Shown piece after piece: positions 19,499 to 29,699 of a stretch of DNA of 64,000 nucleotides (position 1 is its first letter; every line of letters starts with the position of its first letter). This DNA is from Symbiodinium natans. Its lineage: Eukaryota > Sar > Dinophyceae > Suessiales > Symbiodiniaceae. Where the stretch lies: contig CAJNDS010000141.1 in NCBI GenBank assembly GCA_905221605.1, positions 1-64,000 on the forward strand. The letters are read 5' to 3'. A program made the position numbers and the translations under genes. The notes beneath the pieces were generated by a model. That model had not been told where the DNA came from. It saw only the letters and a list, made by a program, of their open reading frames with translations, and did not search any database.

Positions 19499-19684
19499 GT
19501 CGTTTTGGGGGTTTTTTAGGGCTTAGAGTGCAGGACTTTGTTTTTAGGGTTTAGGGTGTAGGGTTTAGGGTTTAGGCTGAGGTCGTTTACTGCTTGGCTC
19601 GCAATAGCTACTAATTGCTTGACCTTATGTTTCCCTCTCAACAAGAGCCGAGACGCAGCCCTGATTGAGCTACGGACTTGCAAA

Positions 19685-19736
19685 GTGCCAAGTGCAAAGT
19701 GCAAAGTGCAAAGTGCAAAGTGCAAAGTGCAAAGTG
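19685..19736. repeat. AAAGTGC heptamer array
   Basis: About seven tandem units of AAGTGCA/AAAGTGC, the same unit length as the telomere repeat but a different sequence. Both strands read as Leu/Cys/Ala/His-rich ORFs, which are artefacts. Confidence 0.9.
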
Positions 19737-20177
19737 CGAGGTTGTAATTATACTATAGTAACCCTAAACCCTAAACCCTGAACCCTAAAGCCTAAAGCCT
19801 AAACCCTAAACCCTAAACCCTAAACCCTACTATAACAAACGTTTAGTAACCCCCCAAAACCATGTTCTAATTGTTAAGGCCCCTGCATTCGGGTTTTTCA
19901 GGGCTTAGAGTACAGAGTTGTTTTTTTTGGTTCAGGGCTTTTAGGCTCCAGAGTTTAGGGTTTTGAGGGTTTTGAGTTTTTTGATTGTTTTGAGGGTTTT
20001 GAGGGTCTAGGGTTTCATGGTTTTGTAGTGTTTGGGGCTTAGGGCCTATAGGACGCCAAAAACTTGAAAGCCCCCCGCAATTCCTCCAACCTCATTCCAA
20101 AAAACCCTCAAGCCCCAAACCCGATATAGGGTCTAGGGTTTAGGCTTTGGAGGTTCGGGTTTGGGGTTCAGGGTTGG

Positions 20178-20204
20178 ACCCCCCCCCCCCCCCCCCCCCC
20201 CCCG
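20178..20204. repeat. Poly-C tract
   Basis: 26 C residues followed by GCCCCCC. Confidence 0.9.
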
Positions 20205-20722
20205 CCCCCCCTCTGCCCTTTTTCTGTCGAAATGCCCGAATTTGGGCTTCAGAACTCTCAAAACCCCAAGGCTGTAAGCCCCGAAACCTAGGCTCTCTCT
20301 CTCGCCCAATAGCCCCTTACATCAAGGAACTAAAGGAGGGCCCTTTTTCAGGGACCTTAGGGGTTGTTTGGAGGCTACTTCGGAATATAGGAACTACACA
20401 AGGTTTTTATTGTGCCGGGTGCGGCCGGCCCTCCACCCCACCCCCCCAAAATGTTCCCCCCCCCCCCCCCCGGTGGTGAGGTTGTGGGTTGGTTTTCGGG
20501 GTTTAGGGTTTTAGGGTTAGGGTTTCAGGTAGGGTTTAGGGTTCTTAGGGTTCCCTCCGGTTCCCTCCCCACCCCCCCGCTTGGTCTCTCCCTCCACTCG
20601 CGGAACCCTACAGTTTAGTGTGTAGGGTTTAGGTTTTAGGATGTAAGGTTTAGGGTTTAGGGTTTAGGGCTTAGGGCTTAGGGCTTAGGGCTTAGGGCTC
20701 CACAGCTCTTATCCTCTGGCAG

Positions 20723-20767
20723 GTCTTTAAGGGCACCTACAGGGAGCTGGCTGACATCTGGACAGCT
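20723..20767 (+). CDS. Protein kinase gene, exon ending in ADIW
   Basis: CAG acceptor, then VFKGTYRELADIW. This is subdomain IX (D.WS.G). Joined to the exon at 21770 with the donor taken after ...GACATCTG, the reading is ELADIWSVGVITYEAL, an excellent kinase match, but the intron would then start with GA. The next GT donor, at 20776, would instead insert Thr-Ala-Trp (ADIWTAWSVGV). A GA-AG intron fits the family better, so the exon end given here is the last base of ATC TG or one base beyond. Confidence 0.6.
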
Positions 20768-20816
20768 TGGTTTTCTCTCTTCGGGCTTCGGGTTGAGTCT
20801 CTAGGGCACCGAGGTC

Positions 20817-20905
20817 CCTAATTCCGTACTAAGAGCTTTTTGGGTAGTATACTAGGATCCCCTATAACTCAACCCAAAAGGAACTGGATTAGAGCCTTCG
20901 GTAGC
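20817..20905. mobile_element. Palindromic element, family D, copy 1
   Basis: Arms AGAGCTTTTTGGGTAGTATA and CAACCCAAAAGGAACTGG. The same layout occurs at 32405, 34024, 49239 and 53293 (consensus left arm AGGCTCTATGTAGTNCCTTTTTGGG, right arm its complement). It is in a kinase intron. Confidence 0.55.
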
Positions 20906-21289
20906 TGTAGGCTATTCGCTAGTATCATGATATGGTAGTGTTTCAAGCATGATTTCGTTAGTTACTTTGGCTGGATCAAGGTTGGAGGGTTGCCGAAGGT
21001 TAATGAAGTTGCCTGCTGCTTTCTTAGGAGGATTTAGCACTCGAAAGCATGGCTTTGAGTTCGTTTCGGGTTATGAGTTTTGGGAAGAAAATTGTCTTTC
21101 CTTGAGGGCTCGCACAGCCCGTCTGATAGGGTTTACAGTTTGGGCATCAGGGTTTAGGGTGTAGGGTTTAGGGTTTAGGGTTTAGGGTCATCTTGTGCAC
21201 CGACACCGTTTACACCATGGCGGCAGCCTTTCCAGATGTAGCATTCGCTTGCACGTTTCGGTGGTTCCGAATACCCAAAACCCCAAACC

Positions 21290-21380
21290 CTAAACCCGAA
21301 ACCCTAAACCCTAAACCCACAACCCTAAACCCTAAAACCCTAAACCCCAAACCCAAAACCCAAAACTCAAAACCTTAAAC
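21290..21380. repeat. Degenerate CCCTAAA/CCCAAAA stretch
   Basis: About 12 units drifting from CCCTAAA to CCCAAAA to CTCAAAA. Confidence 0.7.
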
Positions 21381-21416
21381 GCCAAACCCCGCACCCCAAG
21401 CTCTTGGCCTCAAACT

Positions 21417-21529
21417 TGGGATTGTTTCCCCCTTTTTCTAACATTCCTTGATTGGGATTATAGTACCCCCCCCCCCCTCTAGAATCCTTATCAAGGACTG
21501 TTAGTAGAAGTGGGGGGGAACATCCCAAC
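21417..21529. mobile_element. Palindromic MITE-like element, family F, uninterrupted copy
   Basis: Termini TTGGGATTGTTTCCCCC and GGGGGGAACATCCCAA. Inner arms CCTTGATTGGGATTATAGTA and CTTATCAAGGACTGTTAG. It serves as the empty-site reference for 24201-24362. Confidence 0.65.
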
Positions 21530-21769
21530 CCCAAACCCCAAACCTACTAAAAACCCTAAGCCTCAAGCCGGAATTGAATTGAGACTGGGGTCTCAACAGG
21601 AAGCCCATGCAACCTAAGAAAGGGTTTAGGGTTTCGGGATTAGGGTTTGGGTTTAGGGTTTAGGGCTTAGCGTTTCACCCTCAACTCTAAACCCTAAACC
21701 CTGAACCTGAATCCCGAGCCCTATACCCAAACCCTAAACGCTAAACCCTAAACACTAAACCCGAGCCAG

Positions 21770-21837
21770 GAGCGTTGGGGTGATCACCTACGAGGCTCTC
21801 TATGGGTACCGGCCCTTCAACGACGCCAGGGGGCCCG
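21770..21837 (+). CDS. Protein kinase gene, exon with GVITYEALYGYRPF
   Basis: CAG acceptor. One base completes the Trp codon of the previous exon, then SVGVITYEALYGYRPFND. This is subdomain IX/X; (S)VGVITY..L.GY.PF is typical of CAMK-group and calcium-dependent protein kinases. GT donor at 21838. Telomere-like CCCTAAAC units precede the acceptor and a TTTAGGG stretch follows (21882-21925). This exon gives the strongest family evidence in the gene. Confidence 0.75.
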
Positions 21838-22208
21838 GTCAAACTCCGGAGCGATCACACAGCCCTGAACCCAAAACAGGGTTTAGGGTTTAGGGTCTAT
21901 AGGGTTTAGGGTTTGGGGTTTAGGGTTTCGGGTTCAATCTCGAACCGCCAGCCGCAGTACAACAACCTCGACGCATCACACCCTAAACTTGTCATGCAAT
22001 CCCTCACAGGGCTTCACCTTAAACCCTAAACCCTCAACCTCTGTCCTTGAGAAAGTTCCGAGCTTTCTTCAGGTCCAGGCTTATGTAGGGTTTGGGGTTT
22101 AGGGTTTAGAGTTTCCGGAACCTTCACACCCCAATCCCGCAACCTTCGCCTCCTTCACCCTCCAAATCCCTGCCCCTCACAACCTTTGAAGCCAAGACAG
22201 TACCTCAC

Positions 22209-22349
22209 CTTGGAGATGATCATGGGTACTTTTTTAGGGTTTAGGGCTTAGGGTTTGAATTCGAAGTCTACTTATGACCTACTTGTAGGACTTGGGGGGC
22301 CTAGAAGTAGACTTCTATCTGGGGTTAGAAGTACTCATGAACCTCCAAG
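22209..22349. mobile_element. MITE-like element, family A, copy 3
   Basis: Termini CTTGGAGATGATCATGGGTA and TACTCATGAACCTCCAAG. Inner arms AAGTCTACTTATGACCTACTT and AAGTAGACTTC. TTTAGGG-like units sit in the left arm at 22233-22254, in the same place as in copy 1. Confidence 0.65.
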
Positions 22350-22869
22350 TATCAAAGAGACGCGTGTCTCTGGCATCGGTGCATTTATCTTTCTTAAGGT
22401 TTTAACGGGCTACTCCAGGAAACCTATATGTAGAACCTTGGCCCTTGCGACTTGTTTGCAAATTTGTTTTTTTTTGTTTTTTTTTGCGGGTTTAAGGGCT
22501 GACCTAGGAGAACTAGAGGGGCCTGAAGAATTGGAGTATATTTTTTGGGGGGATCTTATCGTATACTTATAAAGAAAACTATGAGTAAGTGCTACTAGTT
22601 TTTCTTTTCCGACCCCTATTTGATGCATTTCCAGAGGATCTGAAGGGACCCCGAGAGCCGTAGGCCCTTTGCTCGTGTGAGAGTTTGCGGTAGGGCTCTC
22701 GGGTTTTTCGCGGGGGTTCTACAGTGCTCAAGGTTTTGGATTCAAGGCCTCTTTCCCTAAACCCTAAAACCTAAAACCCCAAACCCCAAACCCCAAACCC
22801 CAAACCCTAAACCCTAAACCGGCAGTTCTGATTTAGGGCTCAGGGTTTGAGGGTTTAGGGGATGACAAG

Positions 22870-22944
22870 GGACTCAGCTGACCGAGGCGAACATCGACCG
22901 CGTGGAGGAGATGGTTCGAAACTGGCAAAGGCAAGGCTTCCGAG
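22870..22944 (+). CDS. Candidate exon of the kinase gene, C-lobe
   Basis: Between AAG and a GT donor that opens a TTTGGGG/TTTAGGG array, a frame reads TQLTEANIDRVEEMVRNWQR then QGF. The phase fits the exon at 21770 if joined directly (acceptor AAG|GG). The residues do not clearly match the standard C-lobe, so this may be an insertion or another gene. Confidence 0.45.
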
Positions 22945-23010
22945 GTTTGGGGGTTTGGGGTTTAGGGTTTAGGGTTTAGGGTTTAAGGTTTAGGGTTTAG
23001 GGTTTAGGGT
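22945..23010. repeat. TTTAGGG array starting at an exon donor
   Basis: GTTTGGGGGTTTGGGG then about six TTTAGGG units; the first GT is the predicted donor of the 22870-22944 exon. Confidence 0.85.
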
Positions 23011-23227
23011 GCGCTACCCACATCCCTGTAGACCCTGAAACCTGTAGGCATATTCAGGCTTATAGGGCTCTGGGATTTAGGTTTGGGTCTTAAGGCTTGT
23101 GGGGGGATTTGAGTCTAGCACGTCAGATGACGTGTTTGTGAGTCATGTTGCACCAGGGCTTTAGGGTTCAGGGTTTAGGGTTTACCAAACCTAAAAAAAC
23201 CCAAGCCGTAAAATCTAAACTCTACAG

Positions 23228-23284
23228 CGGCTCCTTAGGATGCTCAGAGGCCCCTCTGTGGATCGTGACGACCTGACTACCCTT
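23228..23284 (+). CDS. Candidate exon, unknown
   Basis: After CTACAG: RLLRMLRGPSVDRDDLTTL, ending near CTTAG|GGTCG. A helical, charged product with coding-like composition. It could be a further kinase-gene exon. No motif. Confidence 0.35.
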
Positions 23285-23375
23285 AGGGTCGTAGAGACTT
23301 GGGGTGTCGAGCATCCAAATATGTGTTGTTCTAGGTCCTGGCAACCGTTCGCATACAGCTCTGCCTTCACAATCT

Positions 23376-23545
23376 CTAAACCCTAAACCCTGAACCCTGA
23401 ACCCTAAACCCTAAACCCTAAACCCTAAACCCTAAACCCTAAACCCTAAACCCTAAACCCTAAACCCTACACCCTAAACCCTAAACCCTAAACCCTAAAC
23501 CCTAAACCCTAAACCCTAAACCCTAAACCCTAAACCCTAAACCCA
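23376..23545. repeat. Long CCCTAAA array
   Basis: About 24 units, mostly perfect, with two CCCTGAA and one CCCTACA variants. Confidence 0.95.
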
Positions 23546-23752
23546 AGCTACGCTGTGCAAAGACGCCCGAATTCCATCAAGGTGGACGGCGGGTTAGAAG
23601 CCTATCAAATCCTGACATGCAGCTTCAAGTGCAGTTTTCAGTAGGGGTAGGAGTGCCTACTTGAATAAGGGTTTAGGCTTTAGGGTTTGGGATGCATACA
23701 TATGCATATGCATACCTAGTTGTCCTCCCCATATCCCAACGTATGACTACAT

Positions 23753-23823
23753 ATTAAACCCTAAACCCTAAACCCTAAACCCTAAACCCTAAACCCTAAA
23801 CCCTAAACCCTAAACCCTGAACC
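23753..23823. repeat. CCCTAAA array
   Basis: About ten perfect units, upstream partner of the micro-exon at 23903. Confidence 0.95.
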
Positions 23824-23902
23824 TCTAAGTAAGCCCTGTACGGTACACAAGGCCCCGAAGCCCTGCATTCTGAGGCCTCAAGCAAGCCCAGACCCCTGGC
23901 AG

Positions 23903-23932
23903 GATCCAAGAAGTAGAGCCCCCAAATCGGAC
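23903..23932 (+). CDS. Candidate 30-bp micro-exon between opposed telomeric arrays
   Basis: CAG acceptor, ten codons DPRSRAPKSD, then GTTTAGGG as donor. An inward CCCTAAA array lies 80 bp upstream and a TTTAGGG array follows directly. Too short to identify; it is called on the shared layout. Confidence 0.35.
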
Positions 23933-24004
23933 GTTTAGGGTTTAGGGTTTAGGGTTTAGGGTTTAGGGTTTAGGGTTTAGGGTTTAGGGTTTAGGGTTTA
24001 GGGC
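23933..24004. repeat. TTTAGGG array beginning exactly at a predicted donor
   Basis: About ten perfect units; first bases GTTTAGGG. Confidence 0.95.
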
Positions 24005-24200
24005 TATACTATTGGGTCATTCTGAGGGACCCTTGGGGAGATCTACTTTTGGGATCCTCCCAGGGGTCTGGGAGCCCATCACCTGCCAGGTATCTCCTGT
24101 TCCCCTTTGATGCCGCAGAGTTGCTCGCAGCCCAGCATTTGCACGTCTCAGGGCGGAGATGTGCGTTCGTTGATGCCGGTTGGCCCTAAACCCTTAAATA

Positions 24201-24362
24201 TTGGGATTGTTCCCCCTTCTACTTACACTCCTTAATAAACCCTAAAACCTAAACCCTAAACCCTAAACCCTAAACCTTATATAATAGGGATTGTAGTAAC
24301 CCCTTATTCGAAATCCCTATTAAGGACTGTGAGTATACGGGGGAGCTAGGGGAACATCCCAA
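24201..24362. mobile_element. Family F element interrupted by CCCTAAA repeats
   Basis: Outer arms TTGGGATTGTTCCCCCTTC and GGGGAACATCCCAA match 21417-21529. Between CTCCTTAATA and ATAGGGATTGTAGTA about 43 bp of CCCTAAA-type sequence (24238-24280) is present that the other copy lacks. CTTAATA and CTTATATA at the two edges look like an imperfect duplication. Confidence 0.65.
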
Positions 24363-24933
24363 CTCAAACCCTAAACCCCAAGCCCTAATTATTTCCTTCT
24401 AACCCAAGGCCAAGATTAGGTGGGGTTGTAGGGCATTGTAGGGTTTACGGGTTTGCGGTAGGGTTTAGGGCTGCACCCTAAACTGTAACTGCCAAGATTG
24501 CTGTAGTGGGTATAATTAGTGGGGAGTATTAGGGACCCTTGCGTTACATAACCCCCCCCCCCTTGAACCCCCTCCTTTAAGGACCCTACAAAACCTGCAA
24601 GCCCGAACATCCCTGGCTTCTCAATTCTAAGCCTTATGTGGTTTGGGGTTTGGGTTTGGGGTTTAAGGTTCGGGTTTGGGGCTTAGGGCTTAGGGTTTGG
24701 GGGTTTAGGGTCTAGGGTTTGGGGTTCAGGGTTTGGGATACCAACACTTCTCTACGAGCACTCTTGGCAGACACGCTTACTCAACAAAAATGCCATGTTT
24801 CATAAGTGGGGTTTAGGGTCTAGGGTTTAAGGTTTTGGGTGTGTCTCCCTGCCTTTCTCTTTTCCCTTTGAAGCCAAAACGGGGTACGTACCCTTGCATT
24901 CCAAGGTGTCTCTGGGACCAAGAAATACATTAT

Positions 24934-25042
24934 CCCTAAGGGTCCATGTATCTTGTTATTATATACTTGGGCCGCCAGGTACTTATACAGGAAGTACTTT
25001 AAGGCCCAAGTATTCCCTATTTAGGTACATGGACCCTTAGGG
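24934..25042. mobile_element. Palindromic MITE-like element, family B, complete copy
   Basis: Perfect terminal inverted repeats CCCTAAGGGTCCATGTA / TACATGGACCCTTAGGG. Inner arms ATACTTGGGCC and GGCCCAAGTAT. 109 bp, no coding capacity. The terminal CCCTAA is almost a telomere unit. Confidence 0.75.
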
Positions 25043-25277
25043 TATGTAGATACTTCAGGGCGTTTTTGAGCCCGAATACCCGCCCCGCACCCCGGACCCT
25101 GAACGCCAAGCCTTTTCGCCAGATCACGTGACACTCCTGGAGGGTTTTGGGGTTTAGGGTTTGGGGTTTAAGGTTCGGGGTGTAGTGTTTTGAGGTAAAT
25201 TTGAGGTTTTGGGGTTTCGGGTTTAGGGTTTGGGGTTTGGGGTTCTGGCTTAGGGTTGAGGGGGTGTCCCATGGTCC

Positions 25278-25340
25278 CGACGCCCGAGGCCCACGAACTT
25301 CATCCGCCTCATGCTGACTGATCCAGAGGCCCTGATTGCC
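25278..25340 (+). CDS. Candidate exon, possibly kinase subdomain XI
   Basis: One + frame reads RPTNFIRLMLTDPEALIAL. The pattern FI..ML..DPE is like the start of kinase subdomain XI (..DFI..LL..DP..R) but lacks the conserved Arg, and splice borders are unclear. It lies downstream of the other kinase exons in the right order. Confidence 0.35.
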
Positions 25341-25359
25341 CTAAACCCTACAACTAGGA

Positions 25360-25445
25360 CTGGGAGTAGGCCCTTTTTCCTTTTTGTAGGGTTGGGGTTC
25401 CCTTATAATCCCCTTAAAACCAAAAAGGGTACAGCACCCTTTTTA
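25360..25445. mobile_element. Palindromic element, family J
   Basis: GGGAGTAGGCCCTTTTTCC and ACCCTTTTTATTCCTAGGTTACTCCC form inverted arms. A partial relative lies at about 29912-29965 (CCTTTTCATACCTAGGATACTC). Confidence 0.45.
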
Positions 25446-26995
25446 TTCCTAGGTTACTCCCGGGTCTAGACAAGCCCGAAACCCTACATCCTAACCCTAC
25501 AAAGCCCACGCCGAAGCCCTAAATCCCTAAAATCTCTAAAATCTCTACCCCCAAAACCCTAAGCCCCAAAATGCCCCTAAACACCCATAAGCCCATAAAC
25601 CCCTTAAAGCCCAAAAGCCCACAAACCCCCGTAAAGCCCCCCCCCCCCTCGCCCGTGCTGGCAACTATACCCTTGTATATCTCGAGCTTAGCTCAACTCT
25701 TTGAGCTTTGGACACCGATGCCTGCGTCTTCAGGCTTAGCCGGTCACTATATCCTGAAACCGGACCCTAAACCCTAAATCCTAAACCCTAAACCCTGAAT
25801 CCTAAACCCTAAAGCCTAAACCCTAAACCCTAAATCCTAAACCCTAAACCCTAAACATCTATGGCGGTTCAAGCCTCCCAAAAGTAGAGAGAGGGCGAGG
25901 GTGTTGGGGCCTTGGATGCTTTAGGCCCAGGCCTCCGACACCCTCCTCTAGGGTTTCGGGTTTAGGGATAGAGAATCCCTCAATGGGTTTAGGTAGGGGG
26001 GATAGGGTGCCCATTTCCCTCCCCTACAGAAAAAGGGATCAATAGGGTACCTTAGGGTAGTTACATGGGCGCTTAATCTGGTTTCTAACCTCCTTTCATG
26101 TTTTCTGATGTATGGGCGGTACTTTGTATAGGGTTAAGGGCCCATACTACGGGACCATGTTCCTACCCTAAGAGAACCCCAACGCCCTACGTGGAGGTTC
26201 AATTGGCAGACGTGGTCACTTCTCTACTTTCTGGTCCCTTTTGGGGTCAACTTTCTAAGGTGGCCGCGAATATTTTCGGGCACCCCAAAAAGGGACCATA
26301 ATCGGTTTAGGGCTTAGGGTTTAATATGAGTAGTGCTGCATGCACCTTCATTGGGGCTACAATCGGCCAGATCTACCGATACCCTACTTATCGCCCCGTG
26401 CATAACTACAGGCTCCCCATCAATCACCCGATGTGTACGCCCCAAAGCCTCAACTCTGCACGCCATTGTGCACCAGAGCCTTTTAGGGACGAGATGAACC
26501 CTAACAGGGTTTATGATTCATATACCTTAACAGGAATTATAGTAGTATTCGGTATATGACCCCAATGTTAGGGTTCATTTGGTCCCCAAGCCCCCCCCCC
26601 CCCACCCAAAAAAACCCTTAAAAGCCCTTTGCAAGCCCGAAAGCCCTGGAGCCTGCAAGCCTTAAAAACCCTAAACCCCAAACCCAGGAAGCCTTAAAGA
26701 CCCCATGGCCAGGACCGCGCCAGCGCTAGCTCCGTGCGAAGCCACCGCTGGCTGCGTTCTGCGAGCCCTGCGCTTGGTGGCTTCAAGCACTTGGAAGTTC
26801 CTGGGAAGATATGAGATTTACGTAGGGCTAGATGCACCCGAACCAGGGATGTTTCTAGGTTATAGTTATATCGACAGATACGCCACTTCCAGCCCAACCG
26901 CGCAGCAAATTGCAAATTGAGGGTTGAAGGGGCTAGGGTTTAGGGTTTGAAGCTGTTACAGGGAACTTCAGGGTGCCTGGAGTCAGCGCAATCGG
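25446..26995. other. Repeat-rich stretch without a supported gene
   Basis: Degenerate CCCTAAA arrays (25500-25600; 25765-25860 with CCCTAAAT variants), a diverged family-E copy (about 26046-26185), poly-C tracts, and a 71-codon + ORF at 26705-26920 that is also open on the opposite strand. I cannot choose between those two readings and call neither. Confidence 0.5.
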
Positions 26996-27056
26996 TTTAG
27001 GGTTTAGGGTTTAGGGTTTAGGGTTTAGGGTTTAGGGTTTAGGGTTTAGGGTTTGC
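26996..27056. repeat. TTTAGGG array
   Basis: About nine perfect units. Confidence 0.95.
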
Positions 27057-27404
27057 ACTTCAACACAGCTGTTCTTGCCAGGCATGTATTCAGCGGGTTG
27101 TTTCCCTGACAAGAGAGTCTCATAAGAGCCTTCTGCAAACCCTGTAGTCTTGCAACACAGCAACCACCCAGCCGTAGCTGTCCTTTGTATGCTATAGCTA
27201 ATACAGTGCTCAGCAGACTTCTTCTTAGGGTACGCTAAACCCTAAACCCTAAACTCTAAACTCTAAACCCTAAACCGGTACACTTCTGTTGCTGTGTCGC
27301 TGCATATGCCTTGGCCTCCGACGATATACCTGTAATGGTGCATGTCCGAATCGGTCCTGGATGACTACCGTAAACCCTTAAGCCCTAAGCCCTAAGCCCT
27401 AAAC

Positions 27405-27483
27405 CCTAACCCTAAACCCTAAACCCCAAACCCTAAACCCTAAACCCTAAACCCTAAACCCTAAACCCTAAACCCTAAACCCT
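27405..27483. repeat. CCCTAAA array
   Basis: About eleven units, preceded by CCCTAAG variants (27370-27398). A GC-rich island with an exon-like start (TTCACAG|CCTTCGCATGCTCCC) follows at 27491. Confidence 0.9.
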
Positions 27484-27924
27484 TCACAGCCTTCGCATGC
27501 TCCCAGGCCACATAGACAACGAGCTGCCGGCCACGGGCTGTGTCAGGGACTCGCCTTTCCTCGCTACTTGAAGAGGGAAGTCGGGAATTCGGAGCACGAC
27601 ACAAACCCTTATAGGGTTCTAAAGCAGGGTTTAGGGTTTAGGGTTTAGGATTTAGGATTTACGGCTCAGGGCTTAGGGTTTAGGGAGGTAAAAGTAGGTC
27701 TAGGTATGTCCGAAGAACCCACCTTCGCTGCTTTTCGGGTCAGAGAGCGGCCTTGGAGGCCGTCGCTCGTTTGAGTATCCAAGCCTCAGATGGTCCTTCT
27801 TGCTTCACTTGTTTGGCCATTGGGATATTTCATATTTTCCTGCCGTGGGTTTAGGAGGAGCATTTCTAGGAATACTTGTTTTCAAGGAGTTTACGGGCTG
27901 TCCGGGCCCTAAACCCGAAACGCC

Positions 27925-27988
27925 CCTAAACCCTAAACCCTAAACCCTAAACCCTAAACCCTAAACCCTAAACCCTAAACCCTAAACC
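27925..27988. repeat. CCCTAAA array
   Basis: About nine perfect units. Confidence 0.95.
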
Positions 27989-28033
27989 CACATATATAGT
28001 TCAGATCTCAACAAGTAGGGAGCATGGGGCTGC

Positions 28034-28098
28034 TCCGCAGCTGCCCCCGGCCAAGTGCATCATTTGCCCTTGATTGGAGCACTTTTCCCGGCTTGGAG
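28034..28098 (+). CDS. Candidate exon between opposed arrays
   Basis: After CCGCAG one frame reads CPRPSASFALDWSTFPGLE and runs into GGGTTTAGGG. It follows the CCCTAAA-exon-TTTAGGG layout. No family. Confidence 0.3.
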
Positions 28099-28197
28099 GG
28101 TTTAGGGTTTAGGCTTTAGGGTTTAGGCTTTAGGGTTTAGGCTTTAGGCTTTAGGCTTTAGGCTTTAGGCTTTAGGCTTTAGGGTTAGGGTTTAGGA
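28099..28197. repeat. TTTAGGC variant array
   Basis: TTTAGGG and TTTAGGC alternate, then six to seven consecutive TTTAGGC units: local homogenisation of one variant. Confidence 0.9.
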
Positions 28198-28215
28198 TCT
28201 TCCCCTCGCGACTGG

Positions 28216-28407
28216 TTGGATTCATTTGTACCTTCTTTCGCAGGCTGCCAAGACGCAGCAACGGTTACCCTCTCATTGTCAGATGCCTATGGGTGCATGA
28301 CAGACCGAAGCAAAGGCTTTAGCGGATATAAGGTACCTGTCGCCCTAATCCTACTAGGAACGAGGAAGTTTTTGAAGCAGGAGGTCATCCATCAGTCCCA
28401 GAAGTAA
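28216..28407 (+). CDS. Candidate exon, unknown
   Basis: Open frame 63 codons with a CAG at 28241-28243 followed by GCTGCCAAGACGC. The reading CQDAATVTLSLSDAYGCMTD is coding-like, but frames are ambiguous. Not recognised. Confidence 0.25.
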   Translation: MDSFVPSFAGCQDAATVTLSLSDAYGCMTDRSKGFSGYKVPVALILLGTRKFLKQEVIHQSQK

Positions 28408-28907
28408 GTACCCTTGAACTTGCTTGGCGTAGTAAACCTACGCGTTCTGAGTAGATTCTGCCGGCTACCGAACTCCCTCATTCCCTTCTAAGAACCAGGA
28501 AGTCAAGTCGTTGGTGATCCTCCGGGACAAAGGGCCCTTTTGGTTCAGGGCTGGCACCGGATTTCTGCAAGTTGCTAAGACCGAATGGACTTGTTGTAGG
28601 TTATCGTGTGTTCCAGTTGCTTGAAGGTCCAATGTTTGCACAGTCAGAAGTGCCCTAGGTAAGGTTATGTGCAAATGAAACGATTAGTTTTTTAAACCCT
28701 AAACCCTAAACTTATAAATTGTTTATGACCACCCGATCAACCTCCAAGTGGGGCATAGAGCTTTTGAATGGTTCAAACGGTGAGTTGGGCACCCCCAAAC
28801 CCCAAGCCCCAAACCCTAGCCCTGAACCCTAAACCCCGAAACACTAAACCCTAAACCCCAAGCACTAAGCCCCAAACCCTATAAACCCGAAGCCCAGGTC
28901 ACCTCAG

Positions 28908-28965
28908 CTGGTTTCCGGCACCACGCGGGCCGCCCGGCCAGGGCCCAAGACTCCGCAGGCCCTAG
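28908..28965 (+). CDS. Candidate exon between opposed arrays
   Basis: CTCAG acceptor, LVSGTTRAARPGPKTPQAL, then GTTTTAGGG as donor. A degenerate CCCTAAA stretch is upstream and TTTAAGG/TTTAGGG units follow. GC-rich and Arg/Pro-rich. No family. Confidence 0.4.
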
Positions 28966-29270
28966 GTTTTAGGGTTTAAGGTTTAAGGTTTAAGGTTTAG
29001 GGTTTAGGGTTTAGGGTTTGGAGTTTGGGGTTTGGGGTTTAGGGTTTAAGGTTCAGGGTCTTGGGTCTTGGGTCCATTTTGTTTGGGGTTTGACAAGGTT
29101 TAATGGGTGGAAAGGGTTTAGGGTTTCGAGGGTTTAGGGTTTAGGTTCAGGGCTGAAAGGGGGTACAGTGTGTAGGGTGTTTAGGGTGTCGAGGGTTAGG
29201 GTTTAGAGGGTTTATGGGGTTCATGGGGTTTACAGGGTCTATAGATATTTAAACCCTAAACCCTAAACCC

Positions 29271-29373
29271 TGAGGGTCCATGTACCTGAATGGGGAATAC
29301 TTGGGCCTGAAAATACATCCTACTAAGGACTTTGGGGCCTAAGTATATCGTAACAAGGTATATGGACCCTTAG
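29271..29373. mobile_element. Family B element, copy 2
   Basis: GAGGGTCCATGTACCTGAAT to GTATATGGACCCTTAGG, with inner ATACTTGGGCC / GGCCTAAGTAT arms. The left tip is merged with a CCCTAAACCCTGAGGG telomere-like run. Confidence 0.65.
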
Positions 29374-29434
29374 GTTTCTTGAATCGAAGGCGCAAGAACT
29401 CCCCGTTGAGGTTACATGGACCCTGAGGGCTAGA

Positions 29435-29552
29435 AGCCTTAACCCTAAACCCTAAACCCTAAACCCTAAACCCTAAACCCTAAACCCTGAACCCTGAACC
29501 CTGAACCCTGAACCCTAATGAAACCCTAAACCCTAAACCCTAAACCCTAAGT
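29435..29552. repeat. CCCTAAA / CCCTGAA array
   Basis: About six CCCTAAA, four CCCTGAA, then four CCCTAAA units: block-wise variants. Confidence 0.9.
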
Positions 29553-29613
29553 TTAGGGTTTCGGGGCGTCTCGGGGTGCTCTTCTAAACCGCCTCCGCTG
29601 GCACCCCCAGCTG

Positions 29614-29657
29614 AGGATGCGAGCAAGTTTGGGACCGTGCACAGCCCCAACTATGAG
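29614..29657 (+). CDS. Candidate exon
   Basis: CCCAG acceptor, EDASKFGTVHSPNYE in one frame, donor GAG|GTGCTT. CCCTAAA arrays lie upstream. Coding-like, not recognised. Confidence 0.35.
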
Positions 29658-29699
29658 GTGCTTTGCCTGGGGGGGGGGGGGGGGGTTCTGGGCTCTTAG

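Noticed and set aside
26694-26920. Gene on either strand at this island
   Set aside because: Equally open on both strands with no splice or motif evidence to choose.
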